From Cephalopachus bancanus (Eukaryota > Chordata > Mammalia > Primates > Tarsiidae): a DNA stretch of 64,000 nt. Shown piece after piece: positions 22,725 through 32,864 of this stretch. A program made the translations under genes and the position numbers. The notes under the pieces were generated by a model, which did not search any database, had not been told where the DNA came from, and saw nothing but the letters and a program-made list of their open reading frames with translations. Where the stretch lies: NCBI GenBank assembly GCA_027257055.1, contig JAPVLO010000054.1, forward strand, positions 2,790,001 through 2,854,000. The letters are read 5' to 3'. The stretch's first letter is position 1; every line of letters starts with the position of its first letter.

Positions 22725-23020
22725 AATACTCAGTGATCTATCACAGAAACAAAGAACTGAGTACCACATGTTCTCACTCATAAATGGACCCTGAACAATT
22801 ATCATAATACTATAAAAAGGGGATTGGCAGTAGTGGGAAACTGCCAGGAGAGGGAGAGGGCACACACTTCATCAGTAAGGTACCTGATCTTAAACCAGGA
22901 GAAGGGGGACAAAAGTGAAGGCCAAACTTTACCTGTACAATGGCCATGTGTATACCTAACCCTGAATTGTTCCCATCTTTAAAATTAAAATAATGAAATA
23001 AAGTTAAAAATAAATAAATA
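22725..23020 (+). pseudogene. L1 3' end: ORF2 C-terminal remnant and 3' UTR
   Basis: The plus strand ends a frame with LSQKQRTEYHMFSLING, the C-terminal signature of L1 ORF2p. It is followed by a 3' UTR with 'aagggggacaaaagtgaagg', 'acctgtacaatggccatgtg', 'gtatacctaaccctgaattg' and an A-rich tail rich in AAATAAA. Only about 300 bases of the element remain. The homologous tail at 4500-4583 is shorter. Confidence 0.88.
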
Positions 23021-23122
23021 AGTTTAGAATCCAGTTTGAAAGAATACCAAGAAGACTGCCAATCTCATTATCCCTCAATTTCCTAAATGGGTTTTTTTTT
23101 TTTAACTAGGGGTTGGATTCAA

Positions 23123-23422
23123 GCTGGGCTCGATGGCTCAGCCTGTAATCCCGCGCCTTTGGGACGCTGAGGTGAGTGGATCGCCTGAGCCCGCGGGTTC
23201 GAGACCCGCCTGGGCAGCGAGACCTCATCTCTACAATAAATCAAAAAATCAGCTGGGCGTGGTAGTGCATGCCTGTAATTCCAGTTACTCAGAAGGCTGA
23301 GGTGGAAGGATCACCAGAGCCCAGCAGGCCGAGGCTGCGGTGGCCGGGAGTGGCCACTGCACTCCAGTCTGGGTGACAGAGTGAGACTCCAACTCAAAAA
23401 AAAAAAAAAAAAAGAAAGGGAA
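23123..23422 (+). mobile_element. Alu-type dimeric SINE with perfect target-site duplication
   Basis: Full dimer with GGCTCAGCCTG, the hairpin GCGGG-TTCGAGA-CCCGC at 23193-23209, AATAAATCAAAAA linker, CTCCAACTC end and an A tail. GTTGGATTCA flanks it at 23112-23121 and 23423-23432. Confidence 0.96.
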
Positions 23423-23432
23423 GTTGGATTCA

Positions 23433-24675
23433 GTATTCTAATCTACATATTCTGATTTAATAGTGGATATATATTTCACCAAAAAAAAAAAAAATATCTT
23501 AGCCTTTAACCAGAAGCTCTGTGAGGTTTATTCCCTCCTAGTCTGAACAGTAGTAGTAATTTCACAGACATTTGCAAGAACAAGTGTTTTAATTGTTACA
23601 GGTAATTTCAGAACCTGCTAGATAAAGTGGCTACAATATGTTTGCACATCAGATATACTCTAGTTCAAGTTCATATCCACTTTAATGCTTAAATAGTTGG
23701 CTAACTGCACTCCTCTGAACAAAACAGGATAATTCACCCTCAGGCTTCTAAATCCAAGACAAATTATGTTCATGGCATGAACAAGGTGATAGTTAGGCAC
23801 TTTCAGAACTGACTGTATTTTTGATGTGTGCTTTATTTTATCCTGTTTTATTCACAAAGAACACTGTTACTAGTTCACTTGGTGCAGCAATTTGAGAAGC
23901 AAGGGCTCAGGTTCTCTCTGAGACCATACCCACTTGGTAAGGAGGTCTCTGCTCACCAGAACTCCCTCAGTAGTGTGAGAACAGTATAACGAAAAGAGCT
24001 AATTCAAATTGCACAACCAGACCCAAGTGAAAAATGAAATCCTTTGGGGTTTTAGATCCATAAGAAAAAAGATGTATTCCAATTAGAAAGTGCAGCATCA
24101 GATTGTTATTTTTAATAATTCAGTGTCTACTTTTTTTGTTTGTTATTTCAATTATCAGTGATTATTTTTCAGAGAAGTACTATTTACTCACTGAGCTTTT
24201 ATCAGCAAGCTGGCAATAGGACAAATGACCTTTTATGTATAATGCTTTCAGGGATTTTCTTTTTCTTCTGGGTGAAACCACTCAACACAGCAAAAATAAA
24301 GAAAGGAAGAGAAATTGGTGAATGCTATTCTCCACAAAGCATGAAGAGATTTTTCAAAATAAAAAGGAGTGCAATTTCACAACCAATTACATTCCTAGCA
24401 AAAGCAATTCACAACTAATTATGAGAGAAATTTACAACCTTTTAAAGCATGAATATGAAGAGCAAATGAAAAAATAAGGCTTGAAATGATTTGGAATCCT
24501 ACATATTAAGCATACTCTTTGTATCACATTTTAATGTCCATGTTAAATTTAAGTATATCACATGTGAGTAAAGAAAGAATATCACTGAATTAAAGATAAT
24601 GAATAGGAAAACACTGCATACCTTGAAGCCTGATCTTATTGATTTAATCAAATGTGTTCTGCATTCCTTCATGTG
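23433..24675. other. Unannotated stretch
   Basis: No gene or repeat recognised. A 92-codon frame at 24140-24418 has no domain support and odd composition. Confidence 0.35.
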
Positions 24676-24679
24676 TCAT

Positions 24680-25075
24680 ATCTTAGACATCCAAAGTGCT
24701 GTTCTCAGGGTCTTTGCACATGCTTGCTCCCACTTGGATGCTTTTGTTCTCAATATCTGCATAACTCACTCCCTCACCTCCTTGAAACCTTTGTTGAAAG
24801 ATTCTTCTTCAGGGATGCCTCTGGGACTTCATGAAATCCTGTAATCTTATCTACTACTCCCAAACTCTGCCCCTTTTATTTGTCTCTATAGCATTTATCA
24901 CTATCTAGCATAGAATACAATCTCATTATGTATCTTGCCTGTTGACTAGCTTTTTCTAACTAGCACATAAGTGAAACACAGGTCTTTTTGTCTTTTTTTT
25001 CCATTGCTGTATACTTTCTACATTTAAATAGAGCCTGGTACATAGTAGTATGACAAGTATTTCCTGATTCTGCAA
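24680..25075 (+). mobile_element. L2 LINE 3' region
   Basis: 'ctcagggtctttgcacatgc', 'ttgctcccacttggatgctt', 'actcactccctcacctcctt', 'atagcatttatcactatcta', 'gaacctggtacatagtagta'-like text follows the L2 3' region in order. The two overlapping 60-81 codon ORFs here are relics of this repeat, not genes. Confidence 0.88.
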
Positions 25076-25769
25076 GTGTACATGAGATTCTGACAGAAAC
25101 AGAATACAATGAAAAATAATATATATTTTTTAGAGAAAATAATTTCCCCGATTCTCTTAGTTGACCTTAATCAAAGATAGTATACTAATGGTCTTAGTTT
25201 ACCATGAAGCAGTTATTTGAAGAGCAAAATTGCCAATTACTAGAGGTTAGTTCACTTTCATAACACTTGTCTCTTATAGTTTGGTCTTTATTAAAACTGT
25301 GTGTCCTAATGGGATGGTGTAGAAGAAGCAAACTATGATGTCCTCGTTAGAAAACCAAGCTACTCCCTGGTTCTCTCTCACTCTTATTACCTTTGTAGAG
25401 GTCAGCATAGTGACTGAGATTAGTATTTATTTGGGTTCTTTTGAAAAATCATCCTCATTCTTCAAATACCATTTGGAAGAAAAAAAATGTTTGTACAATT
25501 ATACTTTTTTTTTCTTCCGTCATCAAAAACACAAATTACTACCATACATGTGCTTTTCCAGTTTTGGCAATGAAGTGAGTAATGCCAGATGATAAACTTT
25601 TTGTTGCTGCTGTTGTTACAGCTGCAGCATGTCCAACCTTAATATTATTATGTTTCTTTAGGCTGGAACACAAAATCTCAAACTGTATATCTGGTGATTA
25701 AGAAGAAAGAGATTATGAATCCAAAAAGCAGTTAGACATTGAGAAACTCTCATTTAGAATTAGCTTAAT

Positions 25770-25930
25770 TTTTTTTAGTTGACAAATAATAATTGCACAT
25801 ATTTATGGGGTACATAGTGATGTCTCAATACTTATAATGTATAGTGATCAGATCAGATCAAAGTAATTACCATACCCATTAACTCAAACATTTATCATTT
25901 CTTTGTGTTGGAAATGTTCAATATACCTAG
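25770..25930 (-). mobile_element. L1 3' UTR fragment, antisense
   Basis: 'ttagttgacaaataataatt', 'gcacatatttatggggtaca', 'gtatagtgatcagatcagat', 'aacatttatcatttctttgt' is the antisense of a primate/mammalian L1MA/L1PB-like 3' end. Confidence 0.88.
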
Positions 25931-26151
25931 ACTGTTCTCTACACTTTCAAAATGAGCAGTAGTACCCTGCTGAAGCCCCAAGATTCAGGATGACAATCAG
26001 ACAGAGAAATTACAGCAATCAAAGACGGATAATACATTTCCAGATGATGCCCCTAGATGTATTTATCTTGTCATTCTCCAATCAAGAGAGGAATTCAGAG
26101 TCAGGAGTATAAGAAGAATCTCAAACATCTGAAGCCTCTACTTTGTACAAT

Positions 26152-26227
26152 GCACACACATATACACACACACACACACACGCGTGCACGCGCATGCATA
26201 CACATACACACACACCCACACACACAT
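26152..26227. repeat. (CA)n microsatellite with CG-containing interruption
   Basis: CA repeats broken by CGCGTGCACGCGCATGCATA, so the purine-pyrimidine alternation is almost unbroken for about 75 bases. No gene. Confidence 0.95.
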
Positions 26228-26854
26228 ATCTATGCATTACTACACTAAAAGGAAATTTTCCTACTACTTGCCACTTAGAAATCTTGAGTAATACAACCTC
26301 ACAATTATGCTAATATAATAAAATAATTATTTTAGATGCCTAATATAAACCATTCAGTCTGACATAATTTTCATCTCTCAGCCTCTTTATAAATAACCAC
26401 TCCAAACATCTCTTTGCAAAAGATGAAAACCTTAGGCATAAACTTCATTCATATTTTTCACACTTCATAGCAGCCTTTTGTATTAAACCACATCTGTATC
26501 ACTTCTCTGATAAAGCTGCTGGTGATATATTTTTAGAATAACCTTATTTATAAAAATGACAGTTTGGACTGATCACTCATACTTCCGTAATGCAAAGTTG
26601 ACAAAACACTCAATGCTACTAATCAGGATTAAGATTTAAATATACATTTAACTGTTGTAAACACGAGGGTTTTTTTTTTTTCTTTATGCTTTAGGAGATT
26701 ATTTCCCCTAGACATATTTCTTCTCTCTGTCTCTTTTTTCTTTCTCCTATCTTTTCTCTCCCCATTTTCTCCCTTCCTCTCCTTTTCCCCTTCCCCCACA
26801 CTCTTCCTCCTTTAAACCTGAATCCATCATTTCCTGGCCATTTAACCCTAAGCT

Positions 26855-26995
26855 GCTTGCTTTGCTTTGCTGAGTTTCAATTTCCACCTATAATATAGGG
26901 ATAAACTTGGCAGGGCTGTTGATAGGATCCATGATGATGTATGCCAAGCACCTTGCAAAACGCCTGACACATAGTTGTGGTTACTACTGAGATGA
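26855..26995 (-). mobile_element. MIR SINE fragment
   Basis: Antisense MIR: 'tatagggataaacttggcag', 'ggctgttgataggatccatg', 'caagcaccttgcaaaacgcc', 'tgacacatagttgtgg'. Confidence 0.75.
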
Positions 26996-27339
26996 TTGAC
27001 CTTGCTAGATAATACTTTTTTCAAGTCAAATGGGGAGAAGCTTTTCTGTTCAAGACTTTCTAAACATGCAATGTTTCTTGCATGATTTATTTCAGATATG
27101 ATTCTAAGTCTAACTAAATACACTATTGAAATGAATTGCAATATAACAACATCTACAAATTAGTTATCTGTTGTATTTAGTCACCTATATTGAATCACAA
27201 AATCCTTTTCTATGAATTGATATGGAATACTGCACTTGCTACATACATTTTCTAAATTGGTCTTTATTTTAAAATGGAGAAAAAACATTTAATAAATTAC
27301 ACAAAAATTATTTTCACTTTTCAATCATGTATTTTTTAA

Positions 27340-27522
27340 ATGTATGGGCTGGACTTTAGTTAATAACAATATATTAATACTAATTCATTAGTTGTGACAA
27401 ATATACATAGTAACATAAAATGTTAACACTAGAGGAAATTAGGCATGGAGCATAGAGGAATTTTCTGTATTTTCTTTGCAAATTTTCTGTAAATCTAAAA
27501 TTATTCTAAAATAAAAAGTATA
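27340..27522 (+). mobile_element. Old L1M 3' end
   Basis: 'aaaatgttaacactagagga', 'aattaggcatggagcataga', 'ggaattttctgtattttctt', 'ctgtaaatctaaaattattc', 'taaaataaaaagta' is the typical 3' end of L1M-class elements. Confidence 0.8.
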
Positions 27523-28146
27523 TGTAACAATTCAAAACTAACTCTAACCCCATCAAGTTCCAAGAGGAAAAACTTGATAAAGTGTCTGCTCAAGAATTTA
27601 GCATAGACTTTTAAGAGAAGTAATATTCTTCCCTCTATTAAATCAAGTTTATGTTTTCTTACATATTCTAGAAATTAGCTTGACTTTTGTGCAGGGGCTA
27701 CAGATTTCTAGGTCATCAAATTTCCATTTATAAATCTCATTACATCCCATCATTTTAATTGAAAACTTAATCAGTGCTTTGTGCTTTTGGACAGATCTCA
27801 CTCAGGAAAAGTACATAGCCTAACCAAGCTTAGTCTATTAAAAGGGGGACTAAGCTTGTTTTACACCAAAAGTGCTCACCAATGATAGATATTGAATGTA
27901 ATTAGGAGACTGTGGAAGACAAAAATTCTGCAGAAACAGATGTTATACAAATCAGTGGTACTAAAGTTAAATGAACATTTCTTCTGTTGTGACAAAGCCT
28001 AAGTGTGTCACTGGTGAAAAACTATTGGAACAACAAACAGTTTAATTACCATTTTGTAAATCACATACGTGTGATCAAGGGCAAGATACTTTTTGTTACT
28101 TATCAATAATATGAAATTATATGGAAGAATCATCCTGCTTTATTAT
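27523..28146. other. Unannotated stretch
   Basis: Nothing recognised. Text around 27830-27870 contains a local inverted repeat (AAGCTTAGTC near 27828 and GACTAAGCTTG near 27848). Confidence 0.4.
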
Positions 28147-28416
28147 TTTTATTTTATTTATTTATTTTTTTAGATACAGAGTTGCCTAGGCCAGAGTGCA
28201 GTGGAACAATTATAGGTTGCTGCAACCTTGATCCCCTGGGCTCAGGTGATCCTCCTATCTCTGCCTCCCTAGTGTCTGGGACTATAGGTGCACACTACTA
28301 CAAACAGGATCTTAGTATGTTGCCCAGGCTGGTCTCAATCTCCTGGCCTCAAGTGATCCTCATGCTTCAGCCTTCCAAAGCACTGGGATTACAGGTGTGA
28401 GGCACCACACCCAGCC
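28147..28416 (-). mobile_element. AluJ-like SINE (older type)
   Basis: Antisense dimer with a T-rich tail side, 'gttgcctaggccagagtgca', 'gtgatcctcctatctctgcc', a partly deleted linker, and 'caggtgtgaggcaccacacc'. It lacks the AATAAATCA linker of the younger type and is strongly diverged, as expected of an AluJ-age copy. Confidence 0.85.
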
Positions 28417-28639
28417 CCATCTACCATTTGAATTTATTGAATATCTACCATTGTTAAGCAATGCAAGATACAATAATGAATTAAGATAGTCCTTCTTCAG
28501 ACTACACAACTTATTGAGACAATCACATAAAGTGTGTCACCTCAATTTGTTTTACAATTAGCTTGCTTAGGTTAAAAAAGAAACAACTATAGAGTTTAGA
28601 AGGATCACAAAGGTCGATGTAATATTATTTTATGAAAAC

Positions 28640-29060
28640 CTTTGTGTTCCCTGATTTAATAACAATTGCATGCATTAAAAGCTTTTGTTTGTTCCATAGA
28701 CTACCTTTTATATTTTTATGATGAAAAGGAAGGCGATTCATGAGACAAGCTATGAAGACAGTCTTTTAGGTCGCTTTGGCCCTTGAGTTTCCCATTTGTG
28801 GCAGTCATTAGGCAAACAGGCTATGCAATCTGAAACCCAACCTTATTTAGTCTCTAATGCACTAATAATGCCTTTTGACTTATGCAAGCAATAAGGAGAC
28901 AGTCACCCCTAATGCAATCTGTTGTATGCATTATTTACACCCTCAAGTACATTAGCAAAGAATATGAGAAGCCAGAGGGAAATCAATGGAGCTTGCTTTT
29001 CTGCCCTGTTAGTATTGTTTCTCTGTGTTATATCACACATAAGGCACTTTCCCTGATGAA
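28640..29060. other. Non-repetitive stretch, possible conserved non-coding DNA
   Basis: No repeat recognised. 28770-28910 ('gtggcagtcattaggcaaac', 'ctaatgcactaataatgcct') has the look of conserved non-coding sequence. This is an impression only. Confidence 0.25.
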
Positions 29061-29098
29061 GTAGTGCATGCTGTACTTTCAAATTCCTGATACATGTA

Positions 29099-29508
29099 CA
29101 GTATTCCTTCATCTCCACAGGGAATACTTTCCAATGTTCCCAGTGGATGTGTGAAATCACATATAGTAGCAAACCCTGTATGTACCATGCTTCTTTATAT
29201 GCATACATATCTATGATAAGGTGTAATTTATAAAGAAGCACAACTAACAAATAATAGAACTACAATTATATATTGTAAGTTATGTGAATTCGATTGAAAT
29301 TTAATAATTTAATTATGTGAATGAATGTGAGTATGGCCTGCCCCCCAGCACTCTCTCTCTCTCTCTCTCTCCCCTCTCTCCCTCTCCCCTCTCTCTGTTT
29401 CTCTCTCTCAATATATCTAACTGTTCTGTTGATACAATACAATGATACTGGTTGACCTTGGGTAACTGAAACCACAGAAAGTGAAACCTTGGGTAAGGGG
29501 AACTACTG
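29099..29508 (-). mobile_element. Tigger/MER2-type non-autonomous DNA transposon
   Basis: Left terminus CAGTATTCCTTCATC and right terminus AAGGGGAACTACTG form decayed inverted repeats, flanked on both sides by TA (29097-29098 and 29509-29510) as expected of Tc1/mariner-class insertions. Inside, antisense text such as 'atctatgataaggtgtaatt' and 'accttgggtaactgaaacca' matches this common primate repeat. A (TC)n tract sits inside it. No transposase. Confidence 0.85.
29351..29412. repeat. (TC)n tract inside the Tigger/MER2-type element
   Basis: Mostly TC dinucleotides with CCC interruptions, giving a homopurine-homopyrimidine stretch of about 60 bases. Confidence 0.95.
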
Positions 29509-29976
29509 TATTCATTCTGCTCTCTTCACAGCTTCAGCTCATTGATCTATCAAGATGGTGATGCTGAAGACAAGACAGACAATTTTTATTTACCTACTTG
29601 TCCAGAGGTCAGTTTAAGAAACTGACTCTATTACCGTACTTCCTTTACCAAATCTTTTTTATATCACCTGATGTCTCCAAATAGCAACAAGTGCTTGTTT
29701 CTTAAACCAAATATAATTTTATTATTAAACCATTTGTATTAACCATTGAGTACTTTTACAACTAATTCAACTGAGTCCAACATTTGCTCTTAGCATTTAG
29801 GAGGACTCACTTTATTACTAATGTTCATCTCATGCATATTCATAGGCACTGAATGAGAAACTCAAGTCTGCCTGGTGGGAACACTTCTATTGAGGTCATC
29901 CTGGAAATAATATAGATGTGATGTAACTTATAGAAATAGGAAGAGATAAATGAAAATATTTAAAAAAATTAAATAT

Positions 29977-30058
29977 GGGTTAACCCCCTCAGGTCCCCTC
30001 CTGCTGTGGGAGTTTTCCTATCTTCTCAATAAATCCAGCTTTCTCAAAAACAAAAAAA
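29977..30058 (+). mobile_element. Short LTR-R-like polyadenylated retroposon, copy 2
   Basis: Starts GGGTTAACCCC, has CTCCTGCTGTGGGAG, and ends AATAAATCCAGCTTTCTC followed by an A-rich tail to about 30058. Same organisation and length as copies at 4584 and 31433. No U3 or U5 sequence is recognisable on either side. Confidence 0.6.
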
Positions 30059-30124
30059 AGTATGGTCTTCATTTGCTCACAAAACTTTTCTATTTGAATA
30101 GAACATTTGTGGCTTAACTTTTTT

Positions 30125-30415
30125 AAAAATTTTATTCAGAGTCTCACTCTGTCACTTAGGCTGGATTGCAATGGTATGATCATGGCACCGCATCCTTGAC
30201 CTGCTGGGCTCAGGCAATCCTTCTGACTTAGTCTTCCAGGGATCTGGGATTGTAGGCATGCACCATCACACCTGGCTCATTTTCTGATTTATTGTAGAGA
30301 TAAAATCTAGCCATATTGTCCAGCAGGATGGTCTCAAAACTCTTGGGTCTCAGGCAATCCTCCCAGCTTGGTCTCCCAAAGTGTTGGGACTACAGGCATG
30401 AACCACATTGCCCAG
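30125..30415 (-). mobile_element. Alu-type dimeric SINE, diverged
   Basis: Antisense dimer: 'gagtctcactctgtcactta', 'gacctgctgggctcaggc', linker 'ttctgatttattgtagagat', 'gtctcccaaagtgttgggac'. The lineage-specific linker is present; CpGs are mostly lost. Confidence 0.92.
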
Positions 30416-30464
30416 TGAGATTAGCTCTTTATTCTAACCACAAATTGACTAGAACACAGTATAT

Positions 30465-30753
30465 ATATATATATTTTTTGAGTTGGAGTCTCACTCTGTC
30501 GCCCAGACTGGAGTGCAGTGGCCGCTCCCAGCCACCGCAGCCTCGACCCGCTGGGCTCCGGCGATCCTTCCACCTCAGCCTTCCAAGTAGCCAGAATTAC
30601 AGGCATGTGCTACCATGCCCGGCTGATTTTTTGATTTATTGTAGAGATGAGGTCTCGCTGCCCAGGCAGGTCTCAAACCCACGGGCTCAGGCAATCCACT
30701 CACATCAGCCTCCCTAAGGCGTGGGATTACAGGCTGAGCCACCGAGCCCGGCT
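30465..30753 (-). mobile_element. Alu-type dimeric SINE, young copy with target-site duplication
   Basis: Antisense full-length dimer with many CpGs: 'gagttggagtctcactctgt', 'gtggccgctcccagccac', linker TGATTTATTGTAGAGATGAG, 'aggctgagccaccgagcc'. TAGAACACAGTATAT flanks it at 30450-30464 and 30754-30768. It lies in inverted orientation to the SINE at 30996, only about 240 bases away. Confidence 0.96.
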
Positions 30754-30995
30754 TAGAACACAGTATATTTTGGTAAAATTTTCCTTTAAATATTTATATA
30801 GTTCTGACATAAATCTTTTAAAATTGTCTTTATTCTCTCAACTTGAAAATATCCCATACAACTGAAAGTGATTAAAACAATGTTACACTTACATTTAATA
30901 TTTGTGAATATCCAACACTATGAAAATAATAATTCAAAGCTTTGTTCTTTTGAAAATTTTTATTCAAAAATTAGGGACTAAGAAATAACAGTTAT

Positions 30996-31288
30996 AGCCA
31001 GGCTCGGTGACTCAGCCTGTAATCCCGCGCCTTGGGAGGCTGAGGTGAGTGGATTGCCTGAGCCCGTGGGTTCGAGACCCACCTGGGCAACTTGGCCAGA
31101 CCTCATCTCCACAATAAATCAAAAATTAGCCGGGCGTGGTAGCACGTGCCTGTAGTTCCGGCTACTCAGAAGGCTGAGGAGGAAGGATCGCCAGAGCCCA
31201 GCAGGTCGAGGCTGCGGTGGCCGGGAGTGGCCACTGCACTCCAGTCTGGGCGACAGAGTGAGACTCCAACTCAAAAAAAAAAAAAAAA
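30996..31288 (+). mobile_element. Alu-type dimeric SINE, young copy
   Basis: GGCTCGGTGACTCAGCCTG start, T-arm-like GTGGG-TTCGAGA-CCCAC at 31066-31082 (compensatory change relative to the usual GCGGG/CCCGC), AATAAATCAAAAA linker, CTCCAACTC end and 16-A tail. Target-site duplication not clear. Confidence 0.95.
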
Positions 31289-31366
31289 GAATATGTGTAA
31301 CAATATCATGACCACCTTTGTATCATTTTTCCTTCTGAAAGTTCAAGGAACTTTTGTACTGTTCTT

Positions 31367-31432
31367 CCTTCCTTCCTTCCTTCCTTCCTTCCTTCCTTCC
31401 TTCCTTCCTTCCTTCCTTCCTTCCTTCCTTCC
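31367..31432. repeat. (TTCC)n microsatellite, tail of a retroposon
   Basis: About 16 TTCC units. On the minus strand it is (GGAA)n directly after the AATAAATCCTGCTTT end of the LTR-R-like retroposon, and both lie inside one target-site duplication. It therefore grew from that element's A tail. Confidence 0.95.
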
Positions 31433-31497
31433 AAAGCAGGATTTATTGAGAGGACAGAAAAGCTCCCATAGTGGGAGGGGACCCGAAGGGGTTGCTC
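31433..31497 (-). mobile_element. Short LTR-R-like polyadenylated retroposon, copy 3, with perfect target-site duplication
   Basis: On the minus strand it runs from GAGCAACCCC through CTCCCACTATGGGAG to AATAAATCCTGCTTT, then the (GGAA)n tail. TGTACTGTTCTT occurs at 31355-31366 and 31498-31509, bounding core plus tail exactly. In element orientation the target reads TT/AAGAAC, similar to L1 endonuclease sites. The complete inserted unit is therefore only about 65 nt plus tail. Confidence 0.75.
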
Positions 31498-31689
31498 TGT
31501 ACTGTTCTTAACAAGGATAACAATCTACTTGCGGCAATAAATCTTTCTTGTTACACTAAAAATACCAAACAAACACTGAGGTTTTGGAATATTAAAGAGG
31601 ATAACAAAAGTCATATTGTGAGGTACTGTCAGAGCCTTGGTTTGACTATAGAACTCTTTACCATTCATGGGCTTACAAAGGTTTGTTCA

Positions 31690-31880
31690 TGGAGGATTCA
31701 CTACACATATCCAAGGATAATCCTGGGTACCTGGAATGCAGTGAGGAATGTAATAGTGTACCTTTTTTCTTTAAAAGGCACATAGTCTACTGGAGGGAGA
31801 AACAAAAGGAAACTAATGATTACAGAACAGTATGAAAAATGCACCATATTTCTCTTTCTTCCTGTGGGCCACCACAGACA
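31690..31880 (+). mobile_element. Old mammalian interspersed repeat, 5' part
   Basis: 'acctggaatgcagtgaggaa' and 'ggcacatagtctactggagg' resemble the decayed start of the same repeat as 1480-2540. It is interrupted by the LTR at 31888. Confidence 0.4.
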
Positions 31881-32280
31881 AAGGATCTGTTGGGAGCCAG
31901 CCGTGGAGGCCTGCCTGAGCGTTAGGGATCCAGGCAGGATGCGGACCCTGAGACCTCCAGGTTGGTTCAGGAGCTGAAGGCCCATTCCCTCCTCCTTTCC
32001 ATGTTGTTTAGCATTACCCACTGGTAGGGATTTTGATGATCTAAGCATGAAGTTCTGAGAATATGACAGGCATGGCTGACTCTAGGGATCCATGGTTCCC
32101 GCTTCTCACAGACTGCGGTTTCGGCTTTAAGCTTAACACAGTTCAAACTCAGATCACATTTGGGAGCCTTATACATGATACAAGCTCCTTTATAAGATTT
32201 AAAAATATATTTGTAGAATTAGTATATACATTTAGAGAGCTGTTTCCAGCTTTAGATGATTATCTAGGGTTACCAGAAAT

Positions 32281-32356
32281 GGCCCAGCACCAACTTTGGG
32301 CTGGGCCACATTTCTAAGGGCCCAGCGTCCATTTTGGACTGGGCCACATTCTTTAG
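32281..32356. repeat. Two tandem 37-38 bp units in LTR U3
   Basis: Each unit starts GGCCCAGC and ends CTGGGCCACAT plus a few bases, so each contains a GGCCCAG/CTGGGCC palindrome pair. The units differ at a few positions. Confidence 0.9.
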
Positions 32357-32563
32357 GAACTGGTCTGACCTATAATTAAGAGTTTTTTATAGTACAGATA
32401 AAGTTAGCACAGAATAGAAAGGTATTAGGATTTAAGTCAGTCATTAGGTGTTGGGTATGCATACGTTTTAGAAGTTATTGATAATTAGGATTTTATGATA
32501 TTAAAACTGTTGTATTGCTTTTGAGGAACATAAACCAAGCATAAGGAACAGTGAAATAATTTT

Positions 32564-32864
32564 AAGATTGTCCTTCCTAGGCTTGGGGGAAAACGCCTGG
32601 TGGGCGGGGATGCCCCCCCCCCCCCCCCACCCACCTGGCTTTGTGTTCATGTAAACTCGTGTGATTTGATTAAGATTGTCCTTTCTCATGCTAAGGAAAC
32701 CACCTGGTGGGTGAGGATGCCCTCCACCCACCTGGCTTTGTGTTCATGTAAACTCTTGTGATTTGATTGGGGTTGCCCTTCCTCATTCCTAAGGAAACAC
32801 CTGGTGGGTGGGGGACGCCCCTCACTACCTGGCTTTGTGCCCATGTGAAAGTCTTGTGATTTAA
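32564..32864. promoter_or_regulatory. Triplicated ~100 bp U3 repeats (candidate enhancer)
   Basis: Three tandem units at about 32564-32671, 32672-32768 and 32769-32864, each with GATTGTCCTT-like start, CACCTGGTGGG, ACCTGGCTTTGTG and TTGTGATTT. Unit 1 contains a run of 16 C residues. They end shortly upstream of the TATA-like box at 32881, the usual position of retroviral enhancer repeats. Confidence 0.85.

Noticed and set aside
24599..24844. Two overlapping ORFs of 60-81 codons
   Set aside because: They lie in decayed L2 sequence; the frames are chance survivals.
30316..30717. 133-codon plus-strand ORF
   Set aside because: It reads through two antisense SINEs and encodes the standard antisense-Alu peptide.
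31367..31432. Possible CRISPR-like or satellite array
   Set aside because: A simple 4-bp microsatellite with no spacers; no CRISPR array or bacterial feature exists in this window.
31146..31511. 121-codon ORF with FLPS repeats
   Set aside because: Composed of SINE, A tail, TTCC microsatellite and retroposon; no protein evidence.
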